DNA of 6,616 bases. Origin: Bacteroidota bacterium. GTDB taxonomy: Bacteria; Zhuqueibacterota; JdFR-76; DREG01. The translations under genes were made by a program, and so were the position numbers. A model generated the notes under the pieces. That model did no database searches, was not told the origin of the DNA, and was given only the letters and a program-made list of their open reading frames with translations. Positions 1 to 6,178 of this stretch are shown piece after piece. Location: the NCBI GenBank assembly GCA_030624545.1, contig JAUXJX010000115.1, positions 1-6,616 of the forward strand, in the 5' to 3' direction. The number at the start of each line of letters is the position of its first letter. Position 1 is the stretch's first letter.

Positions 1-4
1 CAGG

Positions 5-440
5 CTATTTTGATTTCGTTTCTGCCGGCTTTTTGGGTAACCATAGGATCTCAAATTCCTCCGCGATTTTCTGATATAAGGGATCTCCGGTAACAATGGT
101 TGCGAAGTTCTTTTTTGCTGATGCAGCACAAAAACAATCTGCTAAAGCAATGGCTGCATTCGATTTTATTTCGCCTGCCTGCACGGACAAGAATCTGTCC
201 GCGTTATCCAAGCTTAAGGGAAGCGAGTCTATTAGCGATAGGACTTGGGAGGCCTTCTTCCAGACCGCTTCTTCGTTTGACCGTATAGTAGACCTCGCTC
301 AAATTAACCACATTCATGAATAATTCGCATTCATCCCTGCGAGCAGATTCCAGTAATATTTGCATGTCATCGGCGCCCGATTCGTCCGCCAAAAAACAAA
401 GTACGGCAAAGCTGTCCAAAACATACTTATTTTTCTTCAT
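5..440 (-). pseudogene. vapC: VapC-like PIN-domain toxin, frameshifted
   Basis: This is the toxin partner of the AbrB-type antitoxin just upstream; PIN toxins of this family are Mg2+-dependent RNases. Reading starts at the ATG at 440 (MKKNKYVLDSFAVLCFL) and carries the first two acidic residues: Asp9 in LDSFAV and Glu49 in NLSEVYY. That frame runs into TAA at 204-206. From about 251-262 leftward, a frame shifted by +1 supplies the rest of a PIN domain: SQVLSLIDSLPLSLDNADRF, then ALADCFCAA with the third Asp, and TGDP with the fourth, ending at TAG at 5-7. Joining the frames by dropping one base in GAAGAAGGCC (260-251) gives EVYYTVKRRSGLEEA followed by SQVLSLIDSLP, with normal PIN spacing and about 144 residues. 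The ATG lies 8 bases after the vapB stop and has no clear Shine-Dalgarno sequence, which suggests translational coupling. The break could be a real inactivating insertion, a sequencing error or, less likely, programmed frameshifting. The PIN identity is secure; the cause of the shift is not. Confidence 0.85.
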
Positions 441-448
441 TAGTAAAT

Positions 449-694
449 CTACGATTCTTCGCGTCTTAAATCTTGCGTTCGTTCTTCAAGTAGCATTTCG
501 GTTGGTGATTGAACTGAGTCATCTTTTAAGAAACCACGAGCCGCAGCAATCGGGTCCTTAGGGATGGGCATGATTCTAATACTTCCATTGACTTCGGTCA
601 CGTTCACCATCATTCCCGCTTCAATTTCAAACTTCTTCCGAATTTCCTTGGGTATAACCACAGCTCCTTTATGGGATACTTTTGCTAAAGCCAT
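449..694 (-). CDS. vapB: AbrB/MazE-family antitoxin (VapB-like)
   Basis: This 81-residue protein is a swapped-hairpin AbrB-type DNA-binding antitoxin. Residues 1-43 form the AbrB domain: VSHKGAVVIPKEIRKKFEI, then AGMMVNV and IRIMPI. The C-terminal part (DPIAAARGFLKDD, then EMLLEERTQDLRREES) matches the toxin-binding tail common in AbrB antitoxins paired with PIN toxins. The ATG at 694 is supported by AGGAG at 707-703, 8 bases upstream. The toxin frame begins 8 bases after the stop, the usual antitoxin-first arrangement. In such systems the antitoxin represses its own promoter, and an inverted repeat at 714-740 is a good operator candidate. The toxin is frameshifted, so this may now be an orphan antitoxin or repressor. 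The family call is firm; the name vapB rests on the PIN partner. Confidence 0.9.
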   Translation of the reverse strand: MALAKVSHKGAVVIPKEIRKKFEIEAGMMVNVTEVNGSIRIMPIPKDPIAAARGFLKDDSVQSPTEMLLEERTQDLRREES

Positions 695-713
695 GGAACT
701 CTCTCCTGGTTTT

Positions 714-740
714 GTTCAACAAATTGTCAAGTTGTTAAAC
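714..740. promoter_or_regulatory. Inverted repeat upstream of vapB, putative antitoxin operator
   Basis: The plus strand reads GTTCAACAA, then a 9-base spacer (ATTGTCAAG), then TTGTTAAAC. The 9-base arms match at 8 of 9 positions as an inverted repeat. It lies 20 bases upstream of the antitoxin ATG, just before its ribosome binding site, where AbrB-type antitoxins commonly bind to repress their own operon. The region is AT-rich. I see no convincing -35/-10 pair for this operon: a TTGACA (minus strand) lies inside the spacer but has no good -10 at the right distance. The repeat is seen directly; the operator role is inferred. Confidence 0.5.
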
Positions 741-750
741 ACAATTTAAA

Positions 751-779
751 ACAAAAAAACGAAAATACAAGCTTTGTAT
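751..779 (-). terminator. Weak AT-rich hairpin with T-tract, possible terminator of the rfaE1 transcript
   Basis: On the minus strand the arms ATACAA and TTGTAT surround the 3-base loop AGC (779-765). The run TTTCGTTTTTTTG follows (764-752). The 6-base stem is AT-rich and so weak, but the T-tract is good and lies about 55 bases downstream of the rfaE1 stop. It may work together with the stronger hairpin at 801-831. It could instead be part of the vapB control region. Confidence 0.4.
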
Positions 780-800
780 AGAACCTCCGAGCAACCCATG

Positions 801-831
801 GAAACCGACTTTCTCCAAGAAGGTGGGTTTC
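801..831. terminator. Strong hairpin directly after the rfaE1 stop codon
   Basis: The plus strand reads GAAACC, G, ACTTTCT, loop CCA, AGAAGGT, G, GGTTTC. This makes a 14-pair stem interrupted by one G/G mismatch and containing one G/T wobble. It begins 2 bases past the rfaE1 stop (836-834). On the plus strand it is followed by TTTT (832-835), a better terminator tail than on the minus strand, where CATGGG follows. It may act as a transcript 3' end stabiliser or bidirectional terminator. The structure is clear, but its working direction is uncertain. Confidence 0.55.
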
Positions 832-833
832 TT

Positions 834-1823
834 TTACCCCCCAAACATCCCCTCCATCAGCCGGTCCGGCCCTATCGGAACGATTCCCACTTCACCGCAT
901 ACAATGCCCGCGGCATGGTTTGCCAAAGTGGCCGCCTCCTCATAACTTGCACCGGCAGCCAAAGCAACAGTCAGAGTGGCAATGGTTGTGTCGCCTGCTC
1001 CGGAAACGTCCGAGACTTTTCTTGCCCGCGTCGGTATGAACTTGGAGTCCCCGGCTCCGGTATGAAGAACCATACCATCTTCGCCCAACGTAATCAGAAC
1101 GCAATCACACTTCAACCGCTCGTGAAGGGACCTTGCCGCTTCGGCTATTTTCTCGCGGCTATCCAATCGCTCACCCAGGATACCCTCGGTTTCCCGCCTG
1201 TTCGGTTTGAAAACAGTCGCCCCCTTATATGCGAAAAAGTGATCGAACTTTGGATCGACTGTGACGATGGTTTTGCGGCTGTTCGCCTCCGGGATGACAA
1301 ATTTGATTAGATCCTCGGATATTAGACCCTTATTGTAGTCCTCGAAAATTACGGCGTCCACCTCAGGAAGCAATTTCGCTATGGCTTCTTTCACGTGCCC
1401 CATTGTCGCTTGGCTGACGGCATCCTTGCTTTCCCTATCGGTGCGGACCACATGCTGCGAATGGGCGATGACCCGCGTCTTGACCGTCGTGGGCCTTCCC
1501 GGATCCCTGATGAGTCCGTCTGCAGGAAAGCTCTGCTCTGTCACAAGCCTCATCAATTCAGAGCCGGCGGGATCATCTCCGATTACGCCGAGCAGGTATG
1601 GAACTGCTCCCAAAGCCTTGAGATTACCTCCAACGTTTGCGGCGCCGCCCAGTCTGCTATATTCCTCCTCAATTTCTACGATAGGAACCGGGGCTTCCGG
1701 CGATAGGCGCGATACCTGCCCCCAAAGATACCTGTCCAGCATGACGTCACCAATCACAAGAATCTTCTTATTCTTGAATGAACGTAACAAAGAAACAACT
1801 CTGTCTCTAGATATGGGCACCAT
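834..1823 (-). CDS. rfaE1: D-glycero-beta-D-manno-heptose-7-phosphate kinase (kinase-only RfaE1/HldA)
   Basis: This 329-residue PfkB-family sugar kinase phosphorylates D-glycero-D-manno-heptose 7-phosphate at C1 in the cytoplasm, a step toward the ADP-heptose used for the LPS inner core. Visible family marks are VIGDVMLDRYLWGQVSRLSP (residues 23-42), the substrate-binding glycines in RLGGAANVGGNLKALG (57-72), FEDYNKG (160-166), KPNRRE (206-211), and the C-terminal nucleotide-binding and catalytic SGAGDT (274-279), with Asp278 the expected base. The protein stops after the kinase domain. The two-domain HldE of E. coli is about 475 residues, with a cytidylyltransferase-like half; here that activity must be encoded elsewhere. 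The ATG at 1823 is preceded only by a weak GGA. The gene lies 121 bases after gatA, with no obvious promoter of its own, and its stop is followed at once by a hairpin. Confidence 0.93.
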   Translation of the reverse strand: MVPISRDRVVSLLRSFKNKKILVIGDVMLDRYLWGQVSRLSPEAPVPIVEIEEEYSRLGGAANVGGNLKALGAVPYLLGVIGDDPAGSELMRLVTEQSFPADGLIRDPGRPTTVKTRVIAHSQHVVRTDRESKDAVSQATMGHVKEAIAKLLPEVDAVIFEDYNKGLISEDLIKFVIPEANSRKTIVTVDPKFDHFFAYKGATVFKPNRRETEGILGERLDSREKIAEAARSLHERLKCDCVLITLGEDGMVLHTGAGDSKFIPTRARKVSDVSGAGDTTIATLTVALAAGASYEEAATLANHAAGIVCGEVGIVPIGPDRLMEGMFGG

Positions 1824-1944
1824 GTTCTAATTCCAACAGCGTCCTAAATGTCATTAACAGCTTTTTCATGATCAATCGATGCGAGGAAATAATCGGTTGT
1901 GGCATCAATTCGCACGGTGAACAAGCCTCTCCTGATCTTATGAT

Positions 1945-3387
1945 CTAGTTTCCAAACTCCTCTTGCAGATACTGCCCGATGCGAAAAGTAGTGCTCTCAT
2001 TAAACGATTGGCCGAGCAGCTGAACACCGATGGGCAGATTTTCAGAATCTTTGCCGCAGGGAATGGACATGCCATGAATGCCCGCTAGATTAGCAGAAAT
2101 TGTGTAAATGTCCGAAAGGTACATTTGCAGGGGATCATCTAATTTCTCGCCAATCTTAAAGGCCGTAGTGGGTGCTGTTGGCGTGACAATGCAGCCGTAC
2201 CGGTCAAACACCTTATCAAAATCACGTTTAATCAAGGTTCTTACCTTTTGCGCTTTGCGGTAATAAGCTTCATAATAGCCTGCGGACAAGACGTAGGTTC
2301 CAAGCATGATACGGCGCTTCACCTCTTCTCCAAATCCCTGGCTGCGGCTTTGCTCATACATATCAGACAATTCCGTGATACCATCAGCACGAAAGCCGTA
2401 GTGCGCGCCGTCGTACCTAGCCAGGTTTGCCGAGGCCTCTGCTGTGGCGAGGATATAATATGTGGAAATGGCGCATTCAGTGTGGGGCAGAGAGATCTCT
2501 TCTACCTTTGCCCCGCCATTTTCCAATATCTTGAGTGCTCTTTGGATGGATTCCCTAACTTCGGCAGACAATCCCTCTGTGAAATATTCGCGTGGATATC
2601 CAATGGATAATCCTGCTACACCGCGATCTATGTTGGCAAAATAGTCTGGCACTTCGAGTGCTGCCGAAGTGGAGTCGTGGTCATCATGTCCGGCTATGAC
2701 GCTCAGCAGCAAGGCAGCATCTTTCACTGAACGGGTGATCGGGCCAACCTGATCCAGCGAGGATGCGAAAGCCACCAGGCCGTAGCGGGATACCCGGCCA
2801 TAACTAGGCTTGAGTCCCACGACACCGCACATGGCAGCCGGCTGTCGTACGGACCCGCCCGTGTCCGTTCCCAGTGCGGCTGAAGCCATGCTTGCCGCCA
2901 CAGCCGCCGCAGAGCCGCCAGAGGAGCCACCTGGAACGCGATTCCTATCATTGGGATTCTTGACCGGTCCAAAATATGAGTTTTCGCTCGATGATCCCAT
3001 CCCAAATTCGTCCAGATTTGTTTTCCCGATAATGATCGCATCTTCCCACAGGAGTTTATCGATTGCAGTTGCATTGAAGGGTGAAACAAAGTTAGAGAGA
3101 ATTCTGGAGCCGCAGGTGACTTTTTCGTTTTTAATGGCAAGAATATCTTTGATAGCGATCACCAAGCCGGCAAGTCTGCCCCCTTTTCCAGCCCTGATTT
3201 TCTTGTTTACTTCTTCTGCCCGGGAACGGGCCTTTTCAGGAAAAACGGAAATGAAGGCATTAAGATCTTTCTTTGCATCGATCTGATTGAGGTAATTCTC
3301 GACCAGATCATTGCAGCTCAGTTCTCCCTTATAGAGCAATCCCCTTATTGAATGATAGTCCAGCCCATCAAGATTTCCTATCGACAC
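1945..3387 (-). CDS. gatA: Aspartyl/glutamyl-tRNA amidotransferase subunit A
   Basis: This 480-residue protein is the amidase-signature subunit of GatCAB. It releases ammonia from glutamine so that GatB can convert Glu-tRNA(Gln), and often Asp-tRNA(Asn), to the amidated form. The Ser-cisSer-Lys triad is complete: Lys80 in GLVIAIKD, Ser155 in VPGGSSGGSAAAVA, and Ser179 in ALGTDTGGSVRQPAA. Other GatA marks are GKTNLDEFGMGSSSENS (121-137), LKPSYGRVSRYGLVAFASSLDQ, and the C-terminal GMSIPCG and GVQLLG. The length is close to the usual 480-490, so the gene is intact. The GTG start at 3387 is supported by GAGGAAGG at 3399-3392, 4 bases upstream and overlapping the tatA stop, which suggests coupled translation. 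gatC and gatB are not adjacent and must be elsewhere. GatA is preferred over a general amidase because the match runs the full length. Confidence 0.96.
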   Translation of the reverse strand: MSIGNLDGLDYHSIRGLLYKGELSCNDLVENYLNQIDAKKDLNAFISVFPEKARSRAEEVNKKIRAGKGGRLAGLVIAIKDILAIKNEKVTCGSRILSNFVSPFNATAIDKLLWEDAIIIGKTNLDEFGMGSSSENSYFGPVKNPNDRNRVPGGSSGGSAAAVAASMASAALGTDTGGSVRQPAAMCGVVGLKPSYGRVSRYGLVAFASSLDQVGPITRSVKDAALLLSVIAGHDDHDSTSAALEVPDYFANIDRGVAGLSIGYPREYFTEGLSAEVRESIQRALKILENGGAKVEEISLPHTECAISTYYILATAEASANLARYDGAHYGFRADGITELSDMYEQSRSQGFGEEVKRRIMLGTYVLSAGYYEAYYRKAQKVRTLIKRDFDKVFDRYGCIVTPTAPTTAFKIGEKLDDPLQMYLSDIYTISANLAGIHGMSIPCGKDSENLPIGVQLLGQSFNESTTFRIGQYLQEEFGN

Positions 3388-3397
3388 TCAGCCTTCC

Positions 3398-3592
3398 TCA
3401 GGGTTTCTCAGAATTATCTTCAGGGATTTCTTTCTTTTCCTCGGTTTCGTCTTCTTTGCCTCCAACAGCCTTCTTGAATTCCTTGATGCCAAGGCCCAAA
3501 CCTCTAGCCAAGCCAGGTAATTTGGAGCCACCGAAGATCACCAGAATGATTCCCAAGATAATAAGCAACTCGGTTGGTCCGGGCACGCCCAT
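3398..3592 (-). CDS. tatA: Sec-independent protein translocase subunit TatA/E
   Basis: This 64-residue membrane protein multimerises to form the channel element of the twin-arginine translocase, which exports folded proteins. An N-terminal helix ([18 protein letters not shown], about residues 5-22) is followed by the hinge [14 protein letters not shown] and an amphipathic helix with [10 protein letters not shown] (Phe-Lys-Lys is typical of TatA). A short acidic and charged tail ends in NSEKP. I chose the ATG at 3592 because GGAGG (3602-3598) sits 5 bases before it. A TTG at 3604 would add MEAL but overlaps that ribosome binding site. It follows the tatB-like gene by 71 bases and precedes gatA by 10. 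tatC is not in view. Confidence 0.9.
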   Translation of the reverse strand: MGVPGPTELLIILGIILVIFGGSKLPGLARGLGLGIKEFKKAVGGKEDETEEKKEIPEDNSEKP

Positions 3593-3604
3593 TAAAGCCT
3601 CCAA
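3593..3604 (-). promoter_or_regulatory. Ribosome binding site that decides the tatA start
   Basis: The minus strand reads TTGGAGGCTTTA directly before ATG at 3592. GGAGG is spaced 5 bases from the ATG, ideal for initiation there. The in-frame TTG at 3604 overlaps the motif and has no site of its own. Confidence 0.7.
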
Positions 3605-3663
3605 TCTAGTTTGATTTAAAAATTATGAAAGTTCTTTTCTCTATCCCAAGCCTATCCAACGCT

Positions 3664-4050
3664 TTAATTTTTGCGGTTGGATTGAGTTTTCTTTTTCTTG
3701 TTTTTTGGCGCGGGAGTTTTCTCTCCCTCTGAATCAGGGTGCATCGAAGGCTCCGAATTTCGTTCAGCCTCATGCTCGAAACCTGACGCATCACCAGTTA
3801 GATTAGGATCCAAAACAGGATCTGAATCGAGAGCTCCCTTAATTTCATTGATCTCGTCCTGCAAAGGATTTTCTATCTTCATATCCGTTTCTGAAAGAAT
3901 TTCATTCCTGACCATGTTTGCGGCCCGCCTGATCTCCCGAATGCCTTTCCCAAGTCCTCTTGCCAGCTCCGGAAGCTTATCGGAGCCGAAAACCATCAAA
4001 ACAATGGTAAATACGATAAGCAATTCAAGCGGCCCGATGGAATTAAACAT
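3664..4050 (-). CDS. tatB: Twin-arginine translocase subunit, TatB-like
   Basis: This 128-residue Tat component has an N-terminal membrane helix (MFNSIGPLELLIVFTIVLMVFG, with Glu9 in GPLE), the hinge FGSDKLPELARGLGKG, and an amphipathic helix IREIRRAANMVRNEI. A long polar tail follows, acidic in the middle and ending in a lysine-rich KNKKKKTQSNRKN. TatB normally works with TatC in recognising twin-arginine signal peptides. The longer tail and the IREIRRA helix (no FKK) favour TatB over TatA. The hinge segment is very like that of the tatA gene downstream, so the two are paralogues and the TatA/TatB split is a judgement. The ATG at 4050 has AAGG 7 bases upstream. A sigma70-like promoter lies about 70 bases upstream, making this the first gene of the tat-gatA run. 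Confidence 0.85.
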   Translation of the reverse strand: MFNSIGPLELLIVFTIVLMVFGSDKLPELARGLGKGIREIRRAANMVRNEILSETDMKIENPLQDEINEIKGALDSDPVLDPNLTGDASGFEHEAERNSEPSMHPDSEGEKTPAPKNKKKKTQSNRKN

Positions 4051-4117
4051 TACTAAACCTTAGCTAGCCTTTCGATCATTTCAGGCCATCAGCAAAATAC
4101 TGACCTAAACTTATATA

Positions 4118-4146
4118 ATTGTAGCTTGACAGGTTACGAATTTCAA
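4118..4146 (-). promoter_or_regulatory. Putative sigma70 promoter for tatB-tatA-gatA
   Basis: On the minus strand TTGAAA (4146-4141, 5 of 6 to TTGACA) is separated by 17 bases from TACAAT (4123-4118, 5 of 6 to TATAAT). Further AT-rich sequence (TATATAAG) follows. It starts 7 bases after the stop of the DUF4321 gene, in the 102-base gap before the tatB-like gene, the largest gap in the right two-thirds of the window apart from that before rfaE1. A start site near 4111 would give a leader of about 60 bases. The motif is seen directly; activity is inferred. Confidence 0.55.
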
Positions 4147-4152
4147 TTATTT

Positions 4153-4428
4153 CTAGTACCAGCGCAGAAGATAAGCCACAACCACAATACCCACGATACC
4201 GATCACGTTTAATTTGATGGTGAATCCGAGGGTTATGGTAAACAGAACGGCGTTGAGAGTGGTTGGTCCGAGGCCGCCAGTTATGGCTCTCAAAAAAAAC
4301 TCCTTTACTACACCATCCGGCAATATGAGGGCCAGCACCTCTCCCAGGGCCGAACCCACCAAAGCGCCAAGAAGCAAAATCAGAACGATAAAAGCAACCG
4401 ATTTCCTCTTTGAAGAGCCTAGAGCCAC
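4153..4428 (-). CDS. Small membrane protein, DUF4321 family
   Basis: This 91-residue hydrophobic protein has no known function. A basic N-terminus (SSKRKS) precedes one membrane segment at about residues 11-36 (VAFIVLILLLGALVGSALGE). A central loop carries LPDGVVKEFFLRAITGG, and a second hydrophobic region at about 58-88 contains LGFTIKLNVIGIVGIVVVAYLLR and may form one or two helices. The glycine pattern G-x-x-x-G-x-x-x-G-E after the first helix and the TLGFTIKLNVIGI segment match what I recall of DUF4321 proteins. The GTG start at 4428 is strongly supported by GGGAGG at 4440-4435, 6 bases upstream. It follows purQ by 23 bases, so it is probably the last gene of the psd-purQ run; the promoter for the tat genes begins just past its stop. 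No biochemical role can be inferred from position. Confidence 0.8.
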   Translation of the reverse strand: MALGSSKRKSVAFIVLILLLGALVGSALGEVLALILPDGVVKEFFLRAITGGLGPTTLNAVLFTITLGFTIKLNVIGIVGIVVVAYLLRWY

Positions 4429-4451
4429 GATCCACCTCCCAACTTCAGGAT

Positions 4452-5141
4452 TTAAGAGAAACTTTCAATGAGCGACTCAAAAATCACTTTGCCATCATCC
4501 GAACCCAACAACTTTTCGGAAGCGCGTTCCGGATGCGGCATGAGTCCGAAAACATTACCCTCGCCATTCATAATTCCTGCTATGCCGTTTCTGGAGCCAT
4601 TCGGATTTGCATAATCAGTAGTCGCACCGCCTGAATCAGAAAACCTCAGAAGAATTTGGCCATTTCCCTCCAGTTCTCCCAATATCCGGTCATCAACGTA
4701 ATAGTTGCCTTCATTGTGCGCTATGGGAATCTTGAGGACCTGGTTCGTCCGACAGCACCGTGTAAAATTTGAGGTCGCGTTATTGACGAGCAGATACACG
4801 AACCTACAGACAAAGCGAAGGCTTTTATTCCGAAGCATCGCTCCAGGAAGCAACCCGCATTCGAGGAGAATCTGAAAGCCGTTGCAGATTCCAAGCACCG
4901 GTCTCCCGGACTTTGCGAATTGGATGATCTCTCTCATGATTGGGGAAAATTTTGCGATGGCACCGGTGCGGAGGTAATCTCCGTATGAAAAGCCGCCGGG
5001 AAGGATAATTGCATCCGAATCTTCGAGCGTGTGATTCTTGTGCCAGAGAAAATTGACTTCTTGATCAAAATGTCGTTTCAGAACGTCGTAAACGTCGTGG
5101 TCGCAATTCGAGCCGGGGAAGACAATAACACCAAATCTCAT
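4452..5141 (-). CDS. purQ: Phosphoribosylformylglycinamidine synthase, glutamine amidotransferase subunit PurQ
   Basis: This 229-residue class I glutaminase supplies ammonia to PurL, with PurS as third subunit, to convert FGAR to FGAM in de novo purine synthesis. The N-terminus ([19 protein letters not shown]) is typical of the family. [15 protein letters not shown] forms the oxyanion region. The nucleophile is Cys86 in [19 protein letters not shown], and the triad is completed by His203 and Glu205 in MPHPERASE. The conserved [11 protein letters not shown] and [11 protein letters not shown] are present. I prefer the ATG at 5141 over the in-frame TTG at 5147, because homologues start at this Met and it places the nucleophile at residue 86, as in Bacillus. 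The ribosome binding site is weak. The start is 15 bases after the purS stop, so coupled translation is likely. purL is not in the window. Confidence 0.96.
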   Translation of the reverse strand: MRFGVIVFPGSNCDHDVYDVLKRHFDQEVNFLWHKNHTLEDSDAIILPGGFSYGDYLRTGAIAKFSPIMREIIQFAKSGRPVLGICNGFQILLECGLLPGAMLRNKSLRFVCRFVYLLVNNATSNFTRCCRTNQVLKIPIAHNEGNYYVDDRILGELEGNGQILLRFSDSGGATTDYANPNGSRNGIAGIMNGEGNVFGLMPHPERASEKLLGSDDGKVIFESLIESFS

Positions 5142-5156
5142 TGGCAATAAATGGTC

Positions 5157-5408
5157 TCAATCGGGGGAAATTTCGAAATGGCAATCTTCAATTACGGGAT
5201 TCACTAGAATCTTCCCGCAAATCTCTTCAGTTTGTCTGGTGCTTTGCTCGACGGATACAGAACTCGGAAATTCAAGGGTGATGGTCTTTCCTACCCTGAC
5301 CTCATTTATTTCATTGAAATCCATGGACTCCAATATGCTTCGAATCGCCTGCCCCTGGGGATCCAGGATTCCCTCCTTCAAATAAACGTGGACCTTTGCT
5401 TTAGGCAT
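5157..5408 (-). CDS. purS: Phosphoribosylformylglycinamidine synthase subunit PurS
   Basis: This is the small subunit that bridges PurQ and PurL in the three-part FGAM synthase. The 83-residue form starts MPKAKVHVYLKEGILDPQGQ, the standard PurS N-terminus. It continues with AIRSILESMDFNEINEVRVGKTITLEF and ends with a helix and strand containing CGKILVNPVIEDCHFEI. I chose the ATG at 5408 on family alignment and length (usually 80-85). A GTG at 5429 would add MNVFGWL and would overlap the pssA stop by four bases (GTGA), a common coupling layout, so the longer form of 90 residues cannot be excluded. Neither start has a strong ribosome binding site. purQ follows after 15 bases. Confidence 0.93.
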   Translation of the reverse strand: MPKAKVHVYLKEGILDPQGQAIRSILESMDFNEINEVRVGKTITLEFPSSVSVEQSTRQTEEICGKILVNPVIEDCHFEISPD

Positions 5409-5425
5409 TAACCATCCAAAGACAT

Positions 5426-6178
5426 TCACACAGGGAGATCGACCACTTCGTCTTCATCGTGGAGGTGATGAAACGCGCCCTTGATTAACCCGAAAAGAAC
5501 AAACGCCAGACAGATGGGGAAAAAAGCAACCTTGGGGTATAGAACGACAAGAGTGAAGAAAATTATGAAAATAATGAACTTTGCTTTGTTCTTCCTATCT
5601 CCGCGTAGTCTGAATTTAGGATAAGTCTCATATTCAATTTGGCTGACCATTAGCAGGCACAGCAATACAACAAAAGGAACCAGGAACATGGGAAACCGTA
5701 CTCTACTCCAAATGGTTTCGCAAAAGATCAAATATGAGGCAAGCGACACGGCCTGGACGGGTATGGGTAATCCGATAAAGTTTTCCTTCTCATCGAATCT
5801 GCTGAATCCAACGTTGAAGCGGGCCAACCTGAAAGCCCCAAACATCAAAGGCAAGAAACTAATCGCGATTCCAAGGATGCCCAGCTCGTTGAAATGCCAG
5901 GCATAAATCAATACGGCCGGAGCCAATCCAAAGGAAACGACGTCGGCAAAAGAGTCCAGTTCCACGCCAAATTTGCTGTAGCTCTTGGTTATTCTGGCGA
6001 CAGTTCCATCAAGCCCGTCGAATATCCCCGCCAATATGATAAGCCAGGCGGCTATGACGAATTCACCTTGGAAGGCACATTTCACTGAGAGAAAACCGCA
6101 AAACAAATTGCCGGTGGTCAAAATACCGGGAATCAGGGACCGATTAACAGGAAGATAGTTTTGCAAGAATTGACTCAC
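5426..6178 (-). CDS. pssA: CDP-diacylglycerol-serine O-phosphatidyltransferase
   Basis: This integral membrane enzyme makes phosphatidylserine from CDP-diacylglycerol and serine. The CDP-alcohol phosphatidyltransferase signature is complete at residues 57-79: DG-x2-AR-x8-G-x3-D-x3-D, with Asp57, Gly58, Ala61, Arg62, Gly71, Asp75 and Asp79. Hydrophobic segments lie at about 24-53, 82-118, 139-180 and 203-235, and the tail HHLHDEDEVVDLPV is acidic. The N-terminal IPGILTTGNLFCGFLS is typical of the type II, membrane-embedded bacterial enzyme. The GTG at 6178 gives 250 residues, but GGGAGG (6183-6178) overlaps it. The TTG at 6166 (LQNYLPVNRS) sits 11 bases past that motif and may be the true start. 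It overlaps the 3' end of psd, whose product uses its phosphatidylserine. The pssA stop touches the alternative purS start. Confidence 0.95.
   Translation of the reverse strand: MSQFLQNYLPVNRSLIPGILTTGNLFCGFLSVKCAFQGEFVIAAWLIILAGIFDGLDGTVARITKSYSKFGVELDSFADVVSFGLAPAVLIYAWHFNELGILGIAISFLPLMFGAFRLARFNVGFSRFDEKENFIGLPIPVQAVSLASYLIFCETIWSRVRFPMFLVPFVVLLCLLMVSQIEYETYPKFRLRGDRKNKAKFIIFIIFFTLVVLYPKVAFFPICLAFVLFGLIKGAFHHLHDEDEVVDLPV

Noticed and set aside
774..1310. Open frame of 178 codons on the plus strand
   Set aside because: It is antisense to rfaE1, whose protein is clearly real, and its translation shows no family pattern.
1381..1830. Open frame of 149 codons on the plus strand
   Set aside because: It is antisense to the N-terminal half of rfaE1 and has low-complexity composition with no recognisable domain.
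1844..1924. Short minus-strand frame (GTG at 1915 or TTG at 1924, about 23-26 codons) in the gatA-rfaE1 gap, preceded by AGGAGAGG
   Set aside because: The peptide (VRIDATTDYFLASIDHEKAV and a few more residues) resembles nothing I recognise, the ribosome site is badly spaced for either start, and so short a frame can arise by chance. A conserved copy in relatives would change this.
2810..3286. Open frame of 158 codons on the plus strand
   Set aside because: It is antisense to the conserved amidase-signature region of gatA, a shadow of its codon bias.
4126..4131. Perfect TTGACA on the plus strand
   Set aside because: There is no matching -10 at 16-18 bases, and no plus-strand gene follows.
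4076..4435. Minus-strand frame of 119 codons overlapping the DUF4321 gene
   Set aside because: It is out of frame with the better-supported membrane protein, rich in Arg, Gly and His, and lacks family features.
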